Assembly: GCA_963573385.1 (NCBI GenBank)
Contig: CAUYLG010009003.1
Coordinates: 1 to 64,000, forward strand
DNA: 64,000 bases
Source of the DNA: Cacajao melanocephalus
Lineage: Eukaryota; Chordata; Mammalia; Primates; Pitheciidae
Direction of reading: 5' to 3'
Shown piece by piece: positions 25,871 to 37,570 of the stretch (position 1 is the stretch's first letter; each line of letters begins with the position of its first letter). The notes under the pieces are model-generated. The model was given only the letters and a program-made list of their open reading frames with translations. It was not told where the DNA came from and made no database searches. The position numbers were made by a program, and so were the translations under genes.

Positions 25871-27369
25871 GATCCTTCAAATTCCACAATACATAATCTT
25901 TTTCTCATTATTGTGTCTTTGGACACCTTTTTAAACATCAAAGATAGTAATATGTGCATGTTTCACTGACAATATCCTAATTTTAGAGTGATAAACATAG
26001 CTTTTCTAAAATATTTTTACATACACATTTTTGTGCCCAAAGCTTTAAAGTGCCATTTATATTTTATTTAGTTTATAATATACCAAAATTGACTGAACTT
26101 GGTAGTTTATACTATACCAAAATTGACACGTCACATATACACACATACATGTGCAAAGGCTGCCATTTAATTTACTCAGTCTTGAACTTGACCACCCAGG
26201 TTCCTTTTTTAAAAAAAAAAAATTAAATTAGGAATATAATCTCTAGAACAGAAGTCCTATAATCACTAGGAAAATCACCCATAGCAAACATCAGTGTGTA
26301 CTCATTAAGTTGACAAAGTTGTCAGCCTGTTCTCTAATTAAGGAAATTAAAAAAAAAACTCCTATGGAGATCCACATATTCTTTAAAGGCTACACAATTA
26401 AGCAACACTGTAATGCAGAAAAAAAAATCATTAAAATGTTAGAATCTGGAGTTTATCTGATTGAGTGGAGGAAAAGACCTATTGGGATTTGTTAACAGGA
26501 AGATAGACTTGAATTGACAAGAATAATTAACCTCTTGAGGCCAGATAAAGAAAAGGAACCCATTTGAGTCTATGGAACACCCTCAATTAATAAATACCAG
26601 TTATAAAGAAAATAAATCGTTTATGTTGAATCTGGCTCCTGGGAAAGAGAGAATAGTTTTTGGAAACTGCTGGCGTAGCTGGCAACTTGGAGTCTCTTTA
26701 TTTATTTATTTAACTTCCTAGTCAGCAGAAAGAATGAGTTGATAGTGATTCAAACAACCTTTCTGCAGTTCTAGTTTTTGCATCCAGCCAAGAGGAAAAT
26801 GTTATTTTATAGCCTTTATGTTGGTGTTGATGGGTTCTTAGCTGACTTCTTGAGGAAACGAAGGTGGGAGAGGTAGATAGGACACTTCTAAGGGAAGAGC
26901 TTAAACATTGGACATTATCCAGGCATGGGTAATCTTGCCTCTAGACAGAAATATTTTACTAGAAGTCACTGTCATTTCTTTAAAAAAAAAAGGCTAGTAA
27001 TAAGTGTGTTCTTAATTTACATATATACCTTTTTCTCATTTTTGTTTGGGCTTATCTTAGTTGTTTCACTCTTATTCTTTTGCCTTTTTTTCTGAATTGA
27101 AATGAAAAATGAAATGTGTAAAACATTGCAAGAAAATTCTGTAAGCTCTCCTCATTCTGAAGCCTGACAGTAATTATTATTTGGGGATTACAGGAAAATC
27201 TTACAGTGTAATTTAGAGATTCTTAATTTATTCACAGACTCTTCTTCTTTCTCTACCTTGCTTAGCAAAGATACTGTCTTTCTGATAAAATCTAAACTTT
27301 ATTAAGCTGTTTGCTCTTTCAACAAATGTTTTTTAATGGAAACAGTAATAATAAAATAATTACAATAAA
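25871..27369. other. Unannotated AT-rich stretch
   Basis: No gene or confident repeat; only short A-runs and a small (TTTA)n near 26698-26712. Confidence 0.4.
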
Positions 27370-27572
27370 AGCAAGCTTGTATTGAATACATAGTACATTC
27401 CAAGTACTATATAGATTATTTGATTTACTCTTCACAACCACTCTATGAGAAAGTTATTGTTACTGTTATCTCATTTGACAGATGAGGAAAGGGACAGTAA
27501 GGACAATAAACTGCTTGAGCAGCACAGTTAGAAAGTGGTGAATCTATATAAAAGTCCAGATCTGGAAATTAA
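27370..27572 (-). mobile_element. MIR SINE
   Basis: Antisense MIR: 'ttcacaaccactctatgag' (27431-27449), then 'gacagatgaggaaaggg' and 'agcacagttagaaagtgg'. Confidence 0.85.
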
Positions 27573-29099
27573 ATTGTGGTATTACTTATCTATTTCTCAA
27601 AATGGGGAGGGGTGTTGCCGAATAAAATACAGGTTACATTTGAATTTCAGATAAACAACAAATAATTTTTAGTATAACTATGTCTCAAATATTGCCTAGG
27701 ATATAGACATTCTATATTGTTATTTGCTAGATTTGGCAACCCTAGGAACACAATGGATTATTTGCAGAGTCAGTTTTGAGCCAGAAGTTCTTTCCTGGCC
27801 ATCTAGCCCTATTGTCTTAGGATCTAGATGAGGAAACGCTTAGGGGTCTTCAGATTTTCATGTCCCCATGACTGGCAATCAAGTGAGATTTATTACCTTG
27901 CCATGCTGCCTTTTTAACTCCTCAAGTGGAAGATTTTCATTTGACTTCCAAGGAAGTTTGCCTTTGATATTTCTAACGATGTTTGTCTCCTACCTGTTTT
28001 TTGAATTGTTATCTGGAAAGCGTATCTTAACAAATAATTTACCAATAACAACGTGAGGAAAAGTAGAGGCAGGGAGGAAGGAAGCAACAAGGAAAAGTTC
28101 CTGGCTGCTCTGTGTGCCAGCAGTGTGCAACATTCTTTCCATATGGTGTTGTATTTGGTAGAAACAAGATGCATGAGTATATAATAGTGTATATTAAATA
28201 TTTTCCTGTCCTAGTCAAGTTTCTCTTAGACCTTGGCCAGGGGATTCAATTTGAATGACTGTTGGTGTTATCAGTAAATGAATAAGTAGAAATGCATATT
28301 ATAAAGTAGTCATCCATTTAGCAGATAGTAAATTAAAATGTTGTATAATCCACTGGAGTTCAATCTGGGGTTATTTTGTTCAAAGAAGAGAGAGGTATTA
28401 ATTAGTTTGTTGCTTGGAGGCTTCATTATATATGCTTCATTCCCTTTGCTGTTGTAACAAACAGTTCTGGGCGCTCTTGGCCCCTGACTGATTAACTTGC
28501 ATAGCTTCCTCTTGATAGTGCTCCTTCTGACAGACACTGTTAAATAGGAGAGAATGAGGTGGAGGAGTAGACAAAGAAAAAGAAGAAAAAAAAAACTGGC
28601 TCTTTTCATGATGAGAGAAAGCAAATAAATGTAACACATCAGCAAACAAAAGTAAAATACTCTGCCCAAGTTGTCCATCTTAGCAATATAGTTTAAGCCA
28701 AAACTCAAATGTAGTGGAGATATTTCACTGTTGGAATTGCAAACAGCTGAGAAATGACAAAAGCTTTTTAAGGCCCCTATCTTTGCAAGAGGGGAAGATG
28801 CCTTTCTGTCAAAACTGAAAAATTAAGATTGATTATAGTTGAGGAATAAAAGCTCAGGGTGTTGAACACAAGGGATAGGATTGTTGATATAGATTCTTAA
28901 GTCATATTAAGTGTCAAACAGTGGAAACTTTTAGCGAAATGTGGTTTCCAGGGTATACATTTCACATCAATGTTTTTTTCTACCCCCAACCCGGTCTTTC
29001 TCTTCAAAGGAGATTGACGTTTCCAAAAACATTTGTAATTCTGTTGAAGTAAGGCAATACCTTTTCTTTTAACTGTTAATTTCAAACTACTTTTAAAGG
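27573..29099. other. Unannotated stretch
   Basis: AT-rich. A minus-strand frame of 132 codons (28310-28708) is hydrophobic and low-complexity, with no recognisable domain, and is not called a gene. Confidence 0.4.
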
Positions 29100-31185
29100 T
29101 AAGTTGCAAAAATGGAACAGAGAGTTTTTCATATATCCTTGCCCTAGCCTCCCTCAATGTTAAAAATCTCACATAACCAGAGTGCAATTATCAGAACCAA
29201 GAAACTAACGTTAATATCAATCATTAAAAATCTTACTCAAATTCTGCCAGTTTTTCCATCAATGTTTTGTTGTTACTGTTTTCTAGGATTTTGTTCAGGA
29301 TCTCGTGTTGCATTTTGTTGTCACTTCTCCTTAGTCTCTTGAAATCTGTGGCAGTTTCTCATCTTTCCTTAACTTTTAAGACCTTGATTCCAAGATTAGG
29401 CTATAGAGAAAAAAAAAAAAGACCTTGATATTTTTGAAGAGTATAGATTACTTATTTTGCCAAATGCCCCTCAATTTGGGCATGTCTGGTGTTTTCTGAT
29501 GTTTGGGTTGAGGTTATGTGTTTTTTTTGGCAAGAATTCCACAAAAATGATGTGGTCCTCTCAGCATCATGTCATTGGGTTTGAGAAGCCACTGTGTTTT
29601 ATTAGTGGTGGTGTTGACCATGACCACTTGGTTAAGGTGGTTTCTGCTGAGTTCCCCACTTCATAGTTACTATCTCTTCTCTTATTAAGAAAGATCTGGG
29701 GGGACATGCTTTAAGAATGTGCAAATCCTGTTTCTCTTTAGACTTTCAGCCAATGATTTCAGCATACATCCATAGATCTTGGTTCTAGTTACAATTGTTG
29801 CTATGGTGTTTGCTTAATGGTGATTTTCCATTTCCCTCTTTCTTTCAACATTTATTAATTGGAATTCTACAGCAAGGAAGAGCTGTCTTTCTCTCCTATT
29901 TAGATAATAGATTATTTATATCCATGAGTATGAACTTATGGATATTTATTTGATTCTATGGGCCATAATCTAATATTATCATTTAACTTCTTCAGTTTGT
30001 TCCAGCTTTGGCTGTTAGGAGCTTCTTTTCATTCAATGTTTGTGTTCTCTTGATAAGCTCTTATTTATTTATTTTTGAACACTTTCTTTTTTGCTTCACA
30101 CTATATTCTAAGCTTATTTTTCTTTCCTCCTGCTCTAGTCCTGAAATAATCACTTGTATAAGTTTTTTTCTTAAATCAGAGAATGGTGTTTAGAAACTGA
30201 GTTCTTTGTGCTAGATGTGCTTATTACTACTGTGATGTCATTGCTGAAGCCCTGTCAGCAGGCAGAGCCAGGAAATATATGCATGTAAATAACCTGTACA
30301 TATACACACCTCTATATTTCTCTATCTGTATAGATATTTAAAGCCATTTGTACCATATAATTTATACTATATTTATACTGTGAACTTAGGGTTCATTTTT
30401 GGCTTTTTCCTATCTTTATTTGTAATTTCTTTCTCAAATAGTGAGAAATCTGCTTTTTATTTTCCACAATATGTTTACTTATTTGTTTGATTCTAGTGAA
30501 CACATAGTTTCAGAATTGCTATCCCATGCCCTGTGAGAAACATATTTACTGACTAAATTATAGCATTTATACATTTATATTTGTCTTTAGCTTCATGGTA
30601 CCCAGTCAACATACTGTTTTCTGTAGTTATTTAGGTTAGTGTTACTATTCCCTGTCCCTTCAGTGTAGTTCTGTGACTCACGTGTAATAGGCTTATTTGT
30701 TAATTTTGTATCGCATTTGGGATCCTCATCATGGTTAGTTTTATTTGTTGATTGCTTAGGGGCATGCGAAAAATATGAATCATAACTGTGGTTCTAAAGC
30801 CAGAGCTTTACAAAATGATACACCCAGGGTAGTAGCTGTCACTCCATCCTGTCCTTGATACACATAACCATTTCCCTCTTCTTCCAGCTCTTTGACACCT
30901 GCCCCCTGTAGATAGACAGTTTCTTTAGTTTCTGGTGAGTTCCTTCCATATTTCCTTTGTACAAATGGGCAATTACACATGTGTTTTCTTATAATCACTT
31001 TTCTTATACAAGGAGTAATATACTATAGATATTCTTTTGCACTTAGCTTTTTTCCCTTAACAGTATGTCCTGGAAGTTAGCCTGTATCAATTCATAGAGA
31101 TGTTCATTAATCTTTTTTACATCATTGTACTCCATTTTGTAGATATATGACAGTATCTCCTTTATGTACCACTTTCCCTTGCAGA
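29100..31185 (-). mobile_element. L1M/ME-type 3' UTR block (antisense)
   Basis: Long match by memory to the antisense 3' region of old mammalian L1: 'gttccagctttggctgtta' (30000-30018), 'aggaaatatatgcatgta' (30270-30287), 'agtgagaaatctgctttt' (30441-30458), and 'gcacttagctttttt' followed by 'cttaacagtatgtcctgg' near 31039-31074. It is non-coding and broken by an A-run at 29408-29420. Confidence 0.65.
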
Positions 31186-31344
31186 AAGGCACGCCTGTTA
31201 ACAGACTACGGAAGTTTAGTATTATCACAAAAGAAACAAGAATTAGATACTTAAAAAAAATAAACTGCAGCAAAGCTACTACATGTAGCTGCTACATTTA
31301 GTATCAGTGCAGGTAGAACGAAATAGAAGTTAATCAGATGGTCT

Positions 31345-31560
31345 GGATCACCAAAAGATTTTGACTTTTACAACTTACTAGTACTGTGAATTTGGGCAAG
31401 TTATTTAACATCCTCATGCCTCAGTTTCTCTAATTTATAAAATAGGAATGATAAGAATACCTACGTCATAGGGTTAAAGATAAGCCATGGGAAATGCTTA
31501 GCAAAGGATATGGAACATGTAAGCTAAAGCTGGCCATAATCATTATTGTGTTGCCAATTG
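31345..31560 (+). mobile_element. MIR SINE
   Basis: Sense MIR: 'tgggcaagttatttaac', then 'tgcctcagtttctctaatt' near 31417-31435, and 'cctacgtcatagggtt'. Confidence 0.88.
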
Positions 31561-31675
31561 CTCTTAAGTGTTGTACTAATTTTTACTCTAAGCTGAAGTT
31601 TTTGATGGTTTTGTTTATATACACAATCGAAAACACTTGGTATTAAAAAAGTAATAGCTGTCTTTATATCAAAGC

Positions 31676-31676
31676 A

Positions 31677-31712
<36 letters not shown>
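31676..31712. repeat. (GA)n microsatellite
   Basis: About 15 uninterrupted AG units. Confidence 0.95.
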
Positions 31713-31715
<3 letters not shown>

Positions 31716-31960
31716 AAGGAAATGAAAATTATCCCCAATTTTACTAACCAGAGAAAGTTGCTGTTAATATACTAGTATCAATTCTTACAGATAATTTTCT
31801 ATACTTATTTACAAAGTATGTATTTTGACAACAGATGTATAATTTAAACAGAATGTTATATTCCACATACCTGCATCATTCATCTAAATTTTTATTGTGA
31901 ATGTTTTTCTGTGGTATTATTCTTCCTACTAGAAAGCTCTATCAGATCATTTGTTTATTT
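31713..31960 (-). mobile_element. L1M 3' end fragment (antisense)
   Basis: 'aaccagagaaagttgctg' followed by 'ttaatatactagta' fits the antisense L1ME 3' terminus. The GA repeat next to it may derive from its tail. Confidence 0.5.
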
Positions 31961-33014
31961 CAACCTAAGGTCTGATTAATCAAGTATAAAACAATATTGA
32001 ATAAGCAGACAGGCAAACTAAGCAGAGAGCTCAGTAAATTTGGATGTTTGAATCACCTGGGTCCTCAACCAGCCATATATTTTTGTAAATGCAGTATTTT
32101 CCAAGTACTTACCTGGAAAAGATAGAGTTAAATTCAAGGAATCAAGCCATTGCTTTTTAGGCTTTGTTTGTGATGTTCATTTTAGTGGTACTGCAAAGTG
32201 AGGGAATTAACCTCAACTTCAAACCTACGTCTTTGATCTAAAATACTCAACAGAAGCCTACAGGCTTCCTCTAAGGCTGCAATTTTAAAGGAGGCATTTT
32301 CATCATGACTATGGCTTTTAGAAATTGTAAGTTTCACAGTTTTGAAAAAGAATTAGTCAGGGAAAGTCTCCCAAAGCTCTCCTCTGCTCCCTTCCTCCTC
32401 CCCACCCTTCCTTATTCCTCTAGCTCCATTATACAAGAAGTATTGCTGGTCTCTTAATATTGTCAACATTTTGGATGGTGCTGAGACATATGAAAATTTC
32501 CAGTGGTGTAAAAGATCTAGTTTTATTCTCATTTTTAAACACGTGGGCAAGAAATGAGTAGATGAAATTTCAGCAATGTTTCCATCTAAAGGAGCATTCT
32601 TAACTCCAATTCTTAACTTACAAAACCTTGAAGAGATTTGAGGATAGAGATAGGCATACTGCTTTTGCCATATGAAAAATAAACCTGTAATATATACTTG
32701 ATTCTTGTATTCATTGCACCTTATAAAGAGGATCTTCTTAGAGGTAGAAGGAAGAAAATCACTTTAAAATTTTTTATTAGCTACTCCAAGAGTAGATCTG
32801 ATATTTTATTTATCTTAATCCAAATATGCTTCATAAGAATGCAAGAAACACTGCTGTGGATTAGGGGAGAAGCCTTTAAATATAATGTTTTGTCTTCGAG
32901 GTCTCAGAAGGGGAAAGAATGGGAGTGTGATATTGAGGAGAGTTCTTTTACGACCATGTTGCAGGTTCCAAGCTTCTTTAGAAATAGGGGAGGTGCTTGA
33001 CTGCATGATGCTAA
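31961..33014. other. Unannotated stretch
   Basis: No gene or confident repeat. Overlapping short frames at 32698-33172 lack domains. Confidence 0.4.
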
Positions 33015-33262
33015 ATGTTAATAATTATAATTATGGTTTACTGAGTATTTGCTATGTTCCAGGAGTGCACAGAAGAAATATAATTAGTTGCATCACATCT
33101 TTGAATAAACCCACAATACAAGGTAGGTGTTACTGTTACCTCCGTTTTATAGGTGAAGATCCTCAGACTTGAAGAAGTGAAATAATCTTGTTGAAGTCAC
33201 ACAGTTACCAAATTAGTAAACCACCTGTCAAAATTTAACCCAAGTCTGTCAGAATCTTTACC
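33015..33262 (-). mobile_element. MIR SINE
   Basis: Antisense MIR: 'gagtatttgctatgttcc' (33043-33060), 'cctccgttttataggtg', 'aagtcacacagttacc' and 'aacccaagtctgtcag'. Confidence 0.85.
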
Positions 33263-33594
33263 ATCTTTGGTTGAGTCTTATTGTAGGTCTCTGGGGTTCT
33301 CCCAAGCTCATGCTTCTCTGGGGATCAGGATAACCTTAACACACTGAGCCAGCCATGAGTGGCAGTAGGCTGTGGTCCTTGGCCTGGCCCCTCTGAGAAT
33401 CCCAAGTGTCTCCAGTGTCTTCCCCAGGGGTGGGGTCATGGATGGTGAATGGCACATTGAGGCTGGAGTTAAGGAAATCCAGCAGAGACTAGAAGAAAGA
33501 GCAGCAGGCATGGTCTAGCCTCCCACTGCTCTCCTTCCTTTCCTAATCATTTTTTCTCTAAATATTAACTGTGTCCTCTCATCTTCTCCTCTTT

Positions 33595-34150
33595 AGGTAC
33601 ATGGTCTTTGTTGAAAGCAAGGATAGCCATGCCCCTTACCTGTCTTTTAGTGACTCCTTCCTCATCTCCCTAGACAAAAGCCAAAACTCCTATCCTTAGC
33701 ATCATCTGTTCTTGCCTATTCCCAGCCTGCAGCCTAGAGCAAGTATATCCAGCTGCTTACAGTCTCCCAAACACATCTGTGTGTCCATTTGTGTGTTTAA
33801 ATGCTTTTGCATATACTGTGTTCTTCGTCCTTTCCTTGCATATACTGTGTTCTTCGTCTTGTGTGCCTCAAAACTCCTTATTTTTCAAAATGCAGCTCAG
33901 TTGTATCGTCCTCCACAAAAACTTCACTGTCTCTTCATGCAGAGTGAGGTATTCCTTCCTTTGGATTCTCAAAGAATCCCATAAACTCTGTCTAAGCATT
34001 TGTGACGAGATTCAATAGTGTTTCTCTTATTTTTTCACTTCCACCAGGCTGTGAGCTCCATGAGGGAAGTGTGTTTGTCTTAGTACTCTACATCCCTAAT
34101 GCCTAGCATAGTGTCTCTAAGTGTTTGATAAATCTTACTTGAGTGGATTA
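33595..34150 (+). mobile_element. L2 LINE 3' region
   Basis: Sense L2 3' UTR: 'gctgtgagctccatgaggg' (34049-34067), 'cctaatgcctagcatagtg' (34095-34113) and the tail 'gtttgataaatctt'. It carries an internal 29-bp duplication at 33807-33858. Non-coding; the short frames here are chance. Confidence 0.82.
33807..33858. repeat. Tandem duplication, 29-bp period
   Basis: A 23-bp core ending 'gtgttcttcgtc' occurs identically at 33807-33829 and 33836-33858. Confidence 0.95.
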
Positions 34151-34194
34151 ACGGATGGGTCTGGAATCACAAAACTTAAAAGTAGAACTTACCC

Positions 34195-34320
34195 TCCTTG
34201 CTAGGATGCTGTCTGACATTTGATGAATCACAGGCCTTTTCAGGACCTTAGCTTTCTTATCCATGAGATGAAGATGTTGACCATTTTCTCTAATGGCTCA
34301 TCCTTAGAGCACCATTAGCC
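34195..34320 (+). mobile_element. MIR-like SINE fragment
   Basis: 'gaccttagctttcttatcc' followed by 'atgagatgaaga' parallels the MIR core segment, though it is diverged. Confidence 0.5.
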
Positions 34321-35369
34321 AGTTTAACAATGAGGTATTAAGGAGTCTCTGTTGGCAACTACTTTTCAGCTTGCTTTTGGCTAAAATCTTGATTTCAGTC
34401 CAAGTTTTTGAAGTGAGTGATTTGGACTGAGAGAAAGGACACCAAAATCTGTGGAGACTAAGATGGAATGAAAAGGTTGTTTTTATAATAGGAAGGCCTT
34501 AGGGCTTGTTTCACTGTTACAGGCTCTTGGAATGTTCATATTGGGAAGAACCTAATAAGTAAGTTCAGTACCTCTTTATATGTATGTATACACATACATA
34601 TATATATACATAAACCTCTTTATGTATATATATGTATGTGTGTTCATATATATGCTGTATATAAATAAGATAAACAAGTTATACTTAAAATATCAATTAA
34701 GTTACTTGCTCAAAATCACACACTGGTCCGAAGCAGAATGCAGCCTCTGGAGTCTCCAGTTTGTACCCTTCTGCTACACCAAGCATTTGATCTCTACAAC
34801 TAAATCAGTATGTTAAATAATATTGTCTGGTAATATGTACAAGGGGCAAAGTATTAATGTTACTCTCCAAGCTTCTGTTTCACAGTTAGCTCAGTTTGGA
34901 GAAGACTTAATGACATATCAAATGCCTTTGATTTCTCTTTATATTCATATTGGCTTGGATTTGGACAAAATGCAGCACAAATTTATGAACAGTTTGTTGT
35001 TTGTTGTCTTTTTTTTCCCACCTCAGTTGGAATAGCATCAAAAGGGTAAATGAAGAGTAAATGAAGCCTCATAAAGGGTACTTGACATGATACACCATGC
35101 TAGAAGACATGCTAAAATAACCCACTTAAGCCTCAGTTAGTGGCGCTCCTGCTTCATGGAAGATGAAGTTCCCATCTTTCAGATAAGAAACCGGACAGTG
35201 TGTGGGCAACATAAAGCAAGTTCTGATGTCAAACTCTAATGATAACATTAATCATAAAGGCTTGGAATTGTTATATATTGTGTCTAGGTATGAATGAGCA
35301 GGTCACCTTTTCTAGAATGGATGGACCTGTTTTCCACTCTTAAAAATTTTACATATGACAAATCTTTGT
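34321..35369. other. Unannotated stretch with TA/TG-rich repeat
   Basis: Contains the simple repeat at 34575-34665. A degenerate antisense MIR may sit at 35120-35240, but the match is too weak to call. Confidence 0.4.
34575..34665. repeat. (TATG)n / (TA)n simple repeat
   Basis: Degenerate alternating TA and TATG/CATA units. The Tyr/Ile-rich frame across it is an artefact. Confidence 0.85.
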
Positions 35370-36180
35370 ATCAATGAACTATGGAGACATGACAAAACCA
35401 TCTCAAAACTCAATGACTTAATGTGATAAGCAATTACTATTGCTCATGAGTTTATAGGTCTGCTGGATATTTCTCTGATCTCAGTTGTATGTGTAGTCAC
35501 TGTGGGTCAAGTAGGCAGATCTGTTGATCATGGCTGGGCACTCCTGTATCTACAGGTTGGTATAGAACAGCTTTGGCTAGGATAACTGGCCTCTCCTGAA
35601 CATGATTTATCACTATCCAGCTGGCAAATCCTGCTCTTTCTTTCCTTTCTGCCCCTTCCCCTGCCTCCCCTTCCCTTCCTTGCCCTTCCCTCCCCTCCCC
35701 TCCCTTTCTGAGCTTTGCTCTGTCACATAGGCTGGAGTACAGTGGCACACAGCTCAGGCTCATTGCAGCCTTGATCTGTTATGCCCAAGCAATCCTCCCT
35801 AAGTAGCTGGGACCACGATTGCCACCACATTTGGCTAAATTGTTAATATTTTGTAGAGATAGGGGTCTCACTATGTTGCTCAGGCTTGAACTCTTGGCCT
35901 CAAGTGATCTTCCTGCCTTGGCCTCCCAATGTGCTAGGATTACAGGCATGAGCCACTGTGCCTAGCTAAGTCTAGACTTTTTCTAAGACCGTATAAGTCT
36001 TAATTGCAAGAGGGAGATCAGGAGAATCCTGCAGGTCTCTTGAGACCTAACCTTGTAGTTGGCACATCATCATTTCATTTGCATACTATAGGCCAAACCC
36101 AGTCACAGGGCCAGCCAGAGTCAGAAGAGGGAATGCAAAGTTGCAGGGCAAAAGGTGTGGAATTAGAAAGGACCTTAATT
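35370..36180 (-). mobile_element. MLT1-like LTR split by an Alu
   Basis: The left half (35370-35633) contains 'aaaccatctcaaaactcaa' followed by 'tgactta', the antisense MLT1-like start. The right half (35969-36180) has 'actataggccaaacccag' followed by 'tcacagggcc'. Removing the Alu gives about 480 bp in the expected order. No coding content. Confidence 0.6.
35636..35968 (-). mobile_element. AluJ-like SINE with pyrimidine-rich tail
   Basis: Antisense Alu: 'gctggagtacagtggca', then 'tcaagtgatcttcctgcc', ending 'ccactgtgcctagct'. The J-type form and many changes indicate an old copy. The tail position (35636-35707) is a TTTCC/CCTT tract. Confidence 0.9.
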
Positions 36181-36229
36181 AAAGCTTCTAAACAATCACA
36201 TTGAACACATGAATATGTGTTCATAAATA

Positions 36230-36429
36230 TGTGAAAAACACAGAGTTAGGTAGAGTAAGGGGAAAATTTCCTCTTTGGTCTTCTACTCTTCCGCTGTTAA
36301 CAATTCTGTGTATTCTTTCAGGCCTTTATGTGTGTATTTCCACATAGGGATGGGGATATATACCTTCTCTTGACAAAATGTATTGCTCTGGGTAGACTTC
36401 ATAATATATTTTTATTTAAATGTTAATTA
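36230..36429 (-). mobile_element. L1M 3' end, part 1 (antisense)
   Basis: 'ccgctgttaacaattct' followed by 'tctttcaggccttta' fits the antisense L1ME-type 3' end. The text is cut at 36430 by a DNA transposon. Confidence 0.5.
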
Positions 36430-36788
36430 CAGGTTGTGTATCCCTTATCTGAAAGCTTGGGACCAGAAGTGTTTTGGATTTCAAATTTTTTCAAATGTTG
36501 GAATATTTGCATATACATAATGACATATCTTGGGGATGGGACACAAGTATAAACATGAAATTCATTTGCTTCATGTCCACCTTATACATATAGACTGAAG
36601 GCAATTTTATACAATATGTTTTAAAAATTTTGGGTATGAAACAAAGTTTTAGCTGTGTTTTGACTGCAACCTGTCACATGAAGTCAGGTGTGGAATTTTC
36701 TACTTGTGACACCATGTTGGCAATCAAAATGCTTTGAATTTTGGAGAATTTTGAATTTCAAACTTTCAGATTAGGGATGCTCAACTTG
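36430..36788 (+). mobile_element. Tigger/pogo-like MITE, copy 2
   Basis: Ends 'caggttgtgtatccctta' and 'ggatgctcaacttg' form inverted repeats. TA precedes at 36428-36429 and lies just after at 36791. The interior 'gaccagaagtgttttgg' and 'gacatatcttggggatgg' match copy 1 at 8987-9343 in the same orientation. Non-autonomous. Confidence 0.85.
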
Positions 36789-37570
36789 CATAAAATAATG
36801 TTTTAAGATGCAGAAAACATAGACAAATAAAATAAAAACTTCTACATCTATCACCCTGATTAAGTAATAGAAATATTTTTAACACGATTTAATCAGAGAT
36901 TTTCCTTTTATAAAGAAATGAAATACTATAAATTGGAACATACCAACATTTGTTTATTAATTGCTTCTTATTATATTTAGGTTTTGTATTTTTTGCCATT
37001 ATGAATATTTCTGTAGGGAACATTCTTGCATGGCTCCTTGCGTACATGTGTCAGGATTTCCCTAAACATTTACACATGTAGTTTATGGATCTAGAGCCTG
37101 TGCATCTTCACCTTTACTAGATATTTTCATTATCTTCACCAAAAGGTTGGTACTAACTTCCTCACTCACCAGCAGGATATAAAAGTTTCCCCATATCTTA
37201 ACTCATAATTGGTATTAATACTTTCAACCTGAAGGATGTAAAATCATATCACATTATTAGTCATCTTACATTTCTCTGATTATTATTGAAGTTGTGCATC
37301 TTCTAATATACTTATTAGACTTTAGAAACCTTTCGGTAGTGAAATATCAATATATATCAATATATGTCTTTTGTTCCTTTTACAGGGATTATTTGGCTTT
37401 CCTTTCCTGACTTTTGTAAGTCCTTTATATATTTTGGAGACTAATTATTTGTGTCTTACCTACATTCACTTATTCTTTTTCAGTCTGTGGTTTGTCTTTT
37501 AGCTTAGTTTATGTTACCTTTTGGGTATAAAGGTCATAATAGAAACTTTGGCTAATTTGTTTTTTGTTTT
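36789..37570 (-). mobile_element. L1M 3' region, part 2 (antisense)
   Basis: Contains 'cactcaccagcaggatata' (37162-37180), 'tagtcatcttacatttctc' (37258-37276) and 'cagtctgtggtttgtctt' (37482-37499), successive landmarks of the antisense L1M 3' region. Confidence 0.7.

Noticed and set aside
28310..28708. 132-codon hydrophobic minus-strand frame
   Set aside because: AT-rich DNA naturally yields Leu/Phe/Tyr-rich frames; no start context, partner exons or domain.
34715..34745. Possible Y-RNA pseudogene ('ctggtccgaa')
   Set aside because: Only about 10 bases match; the rest of the Y-RNA structure is absent.
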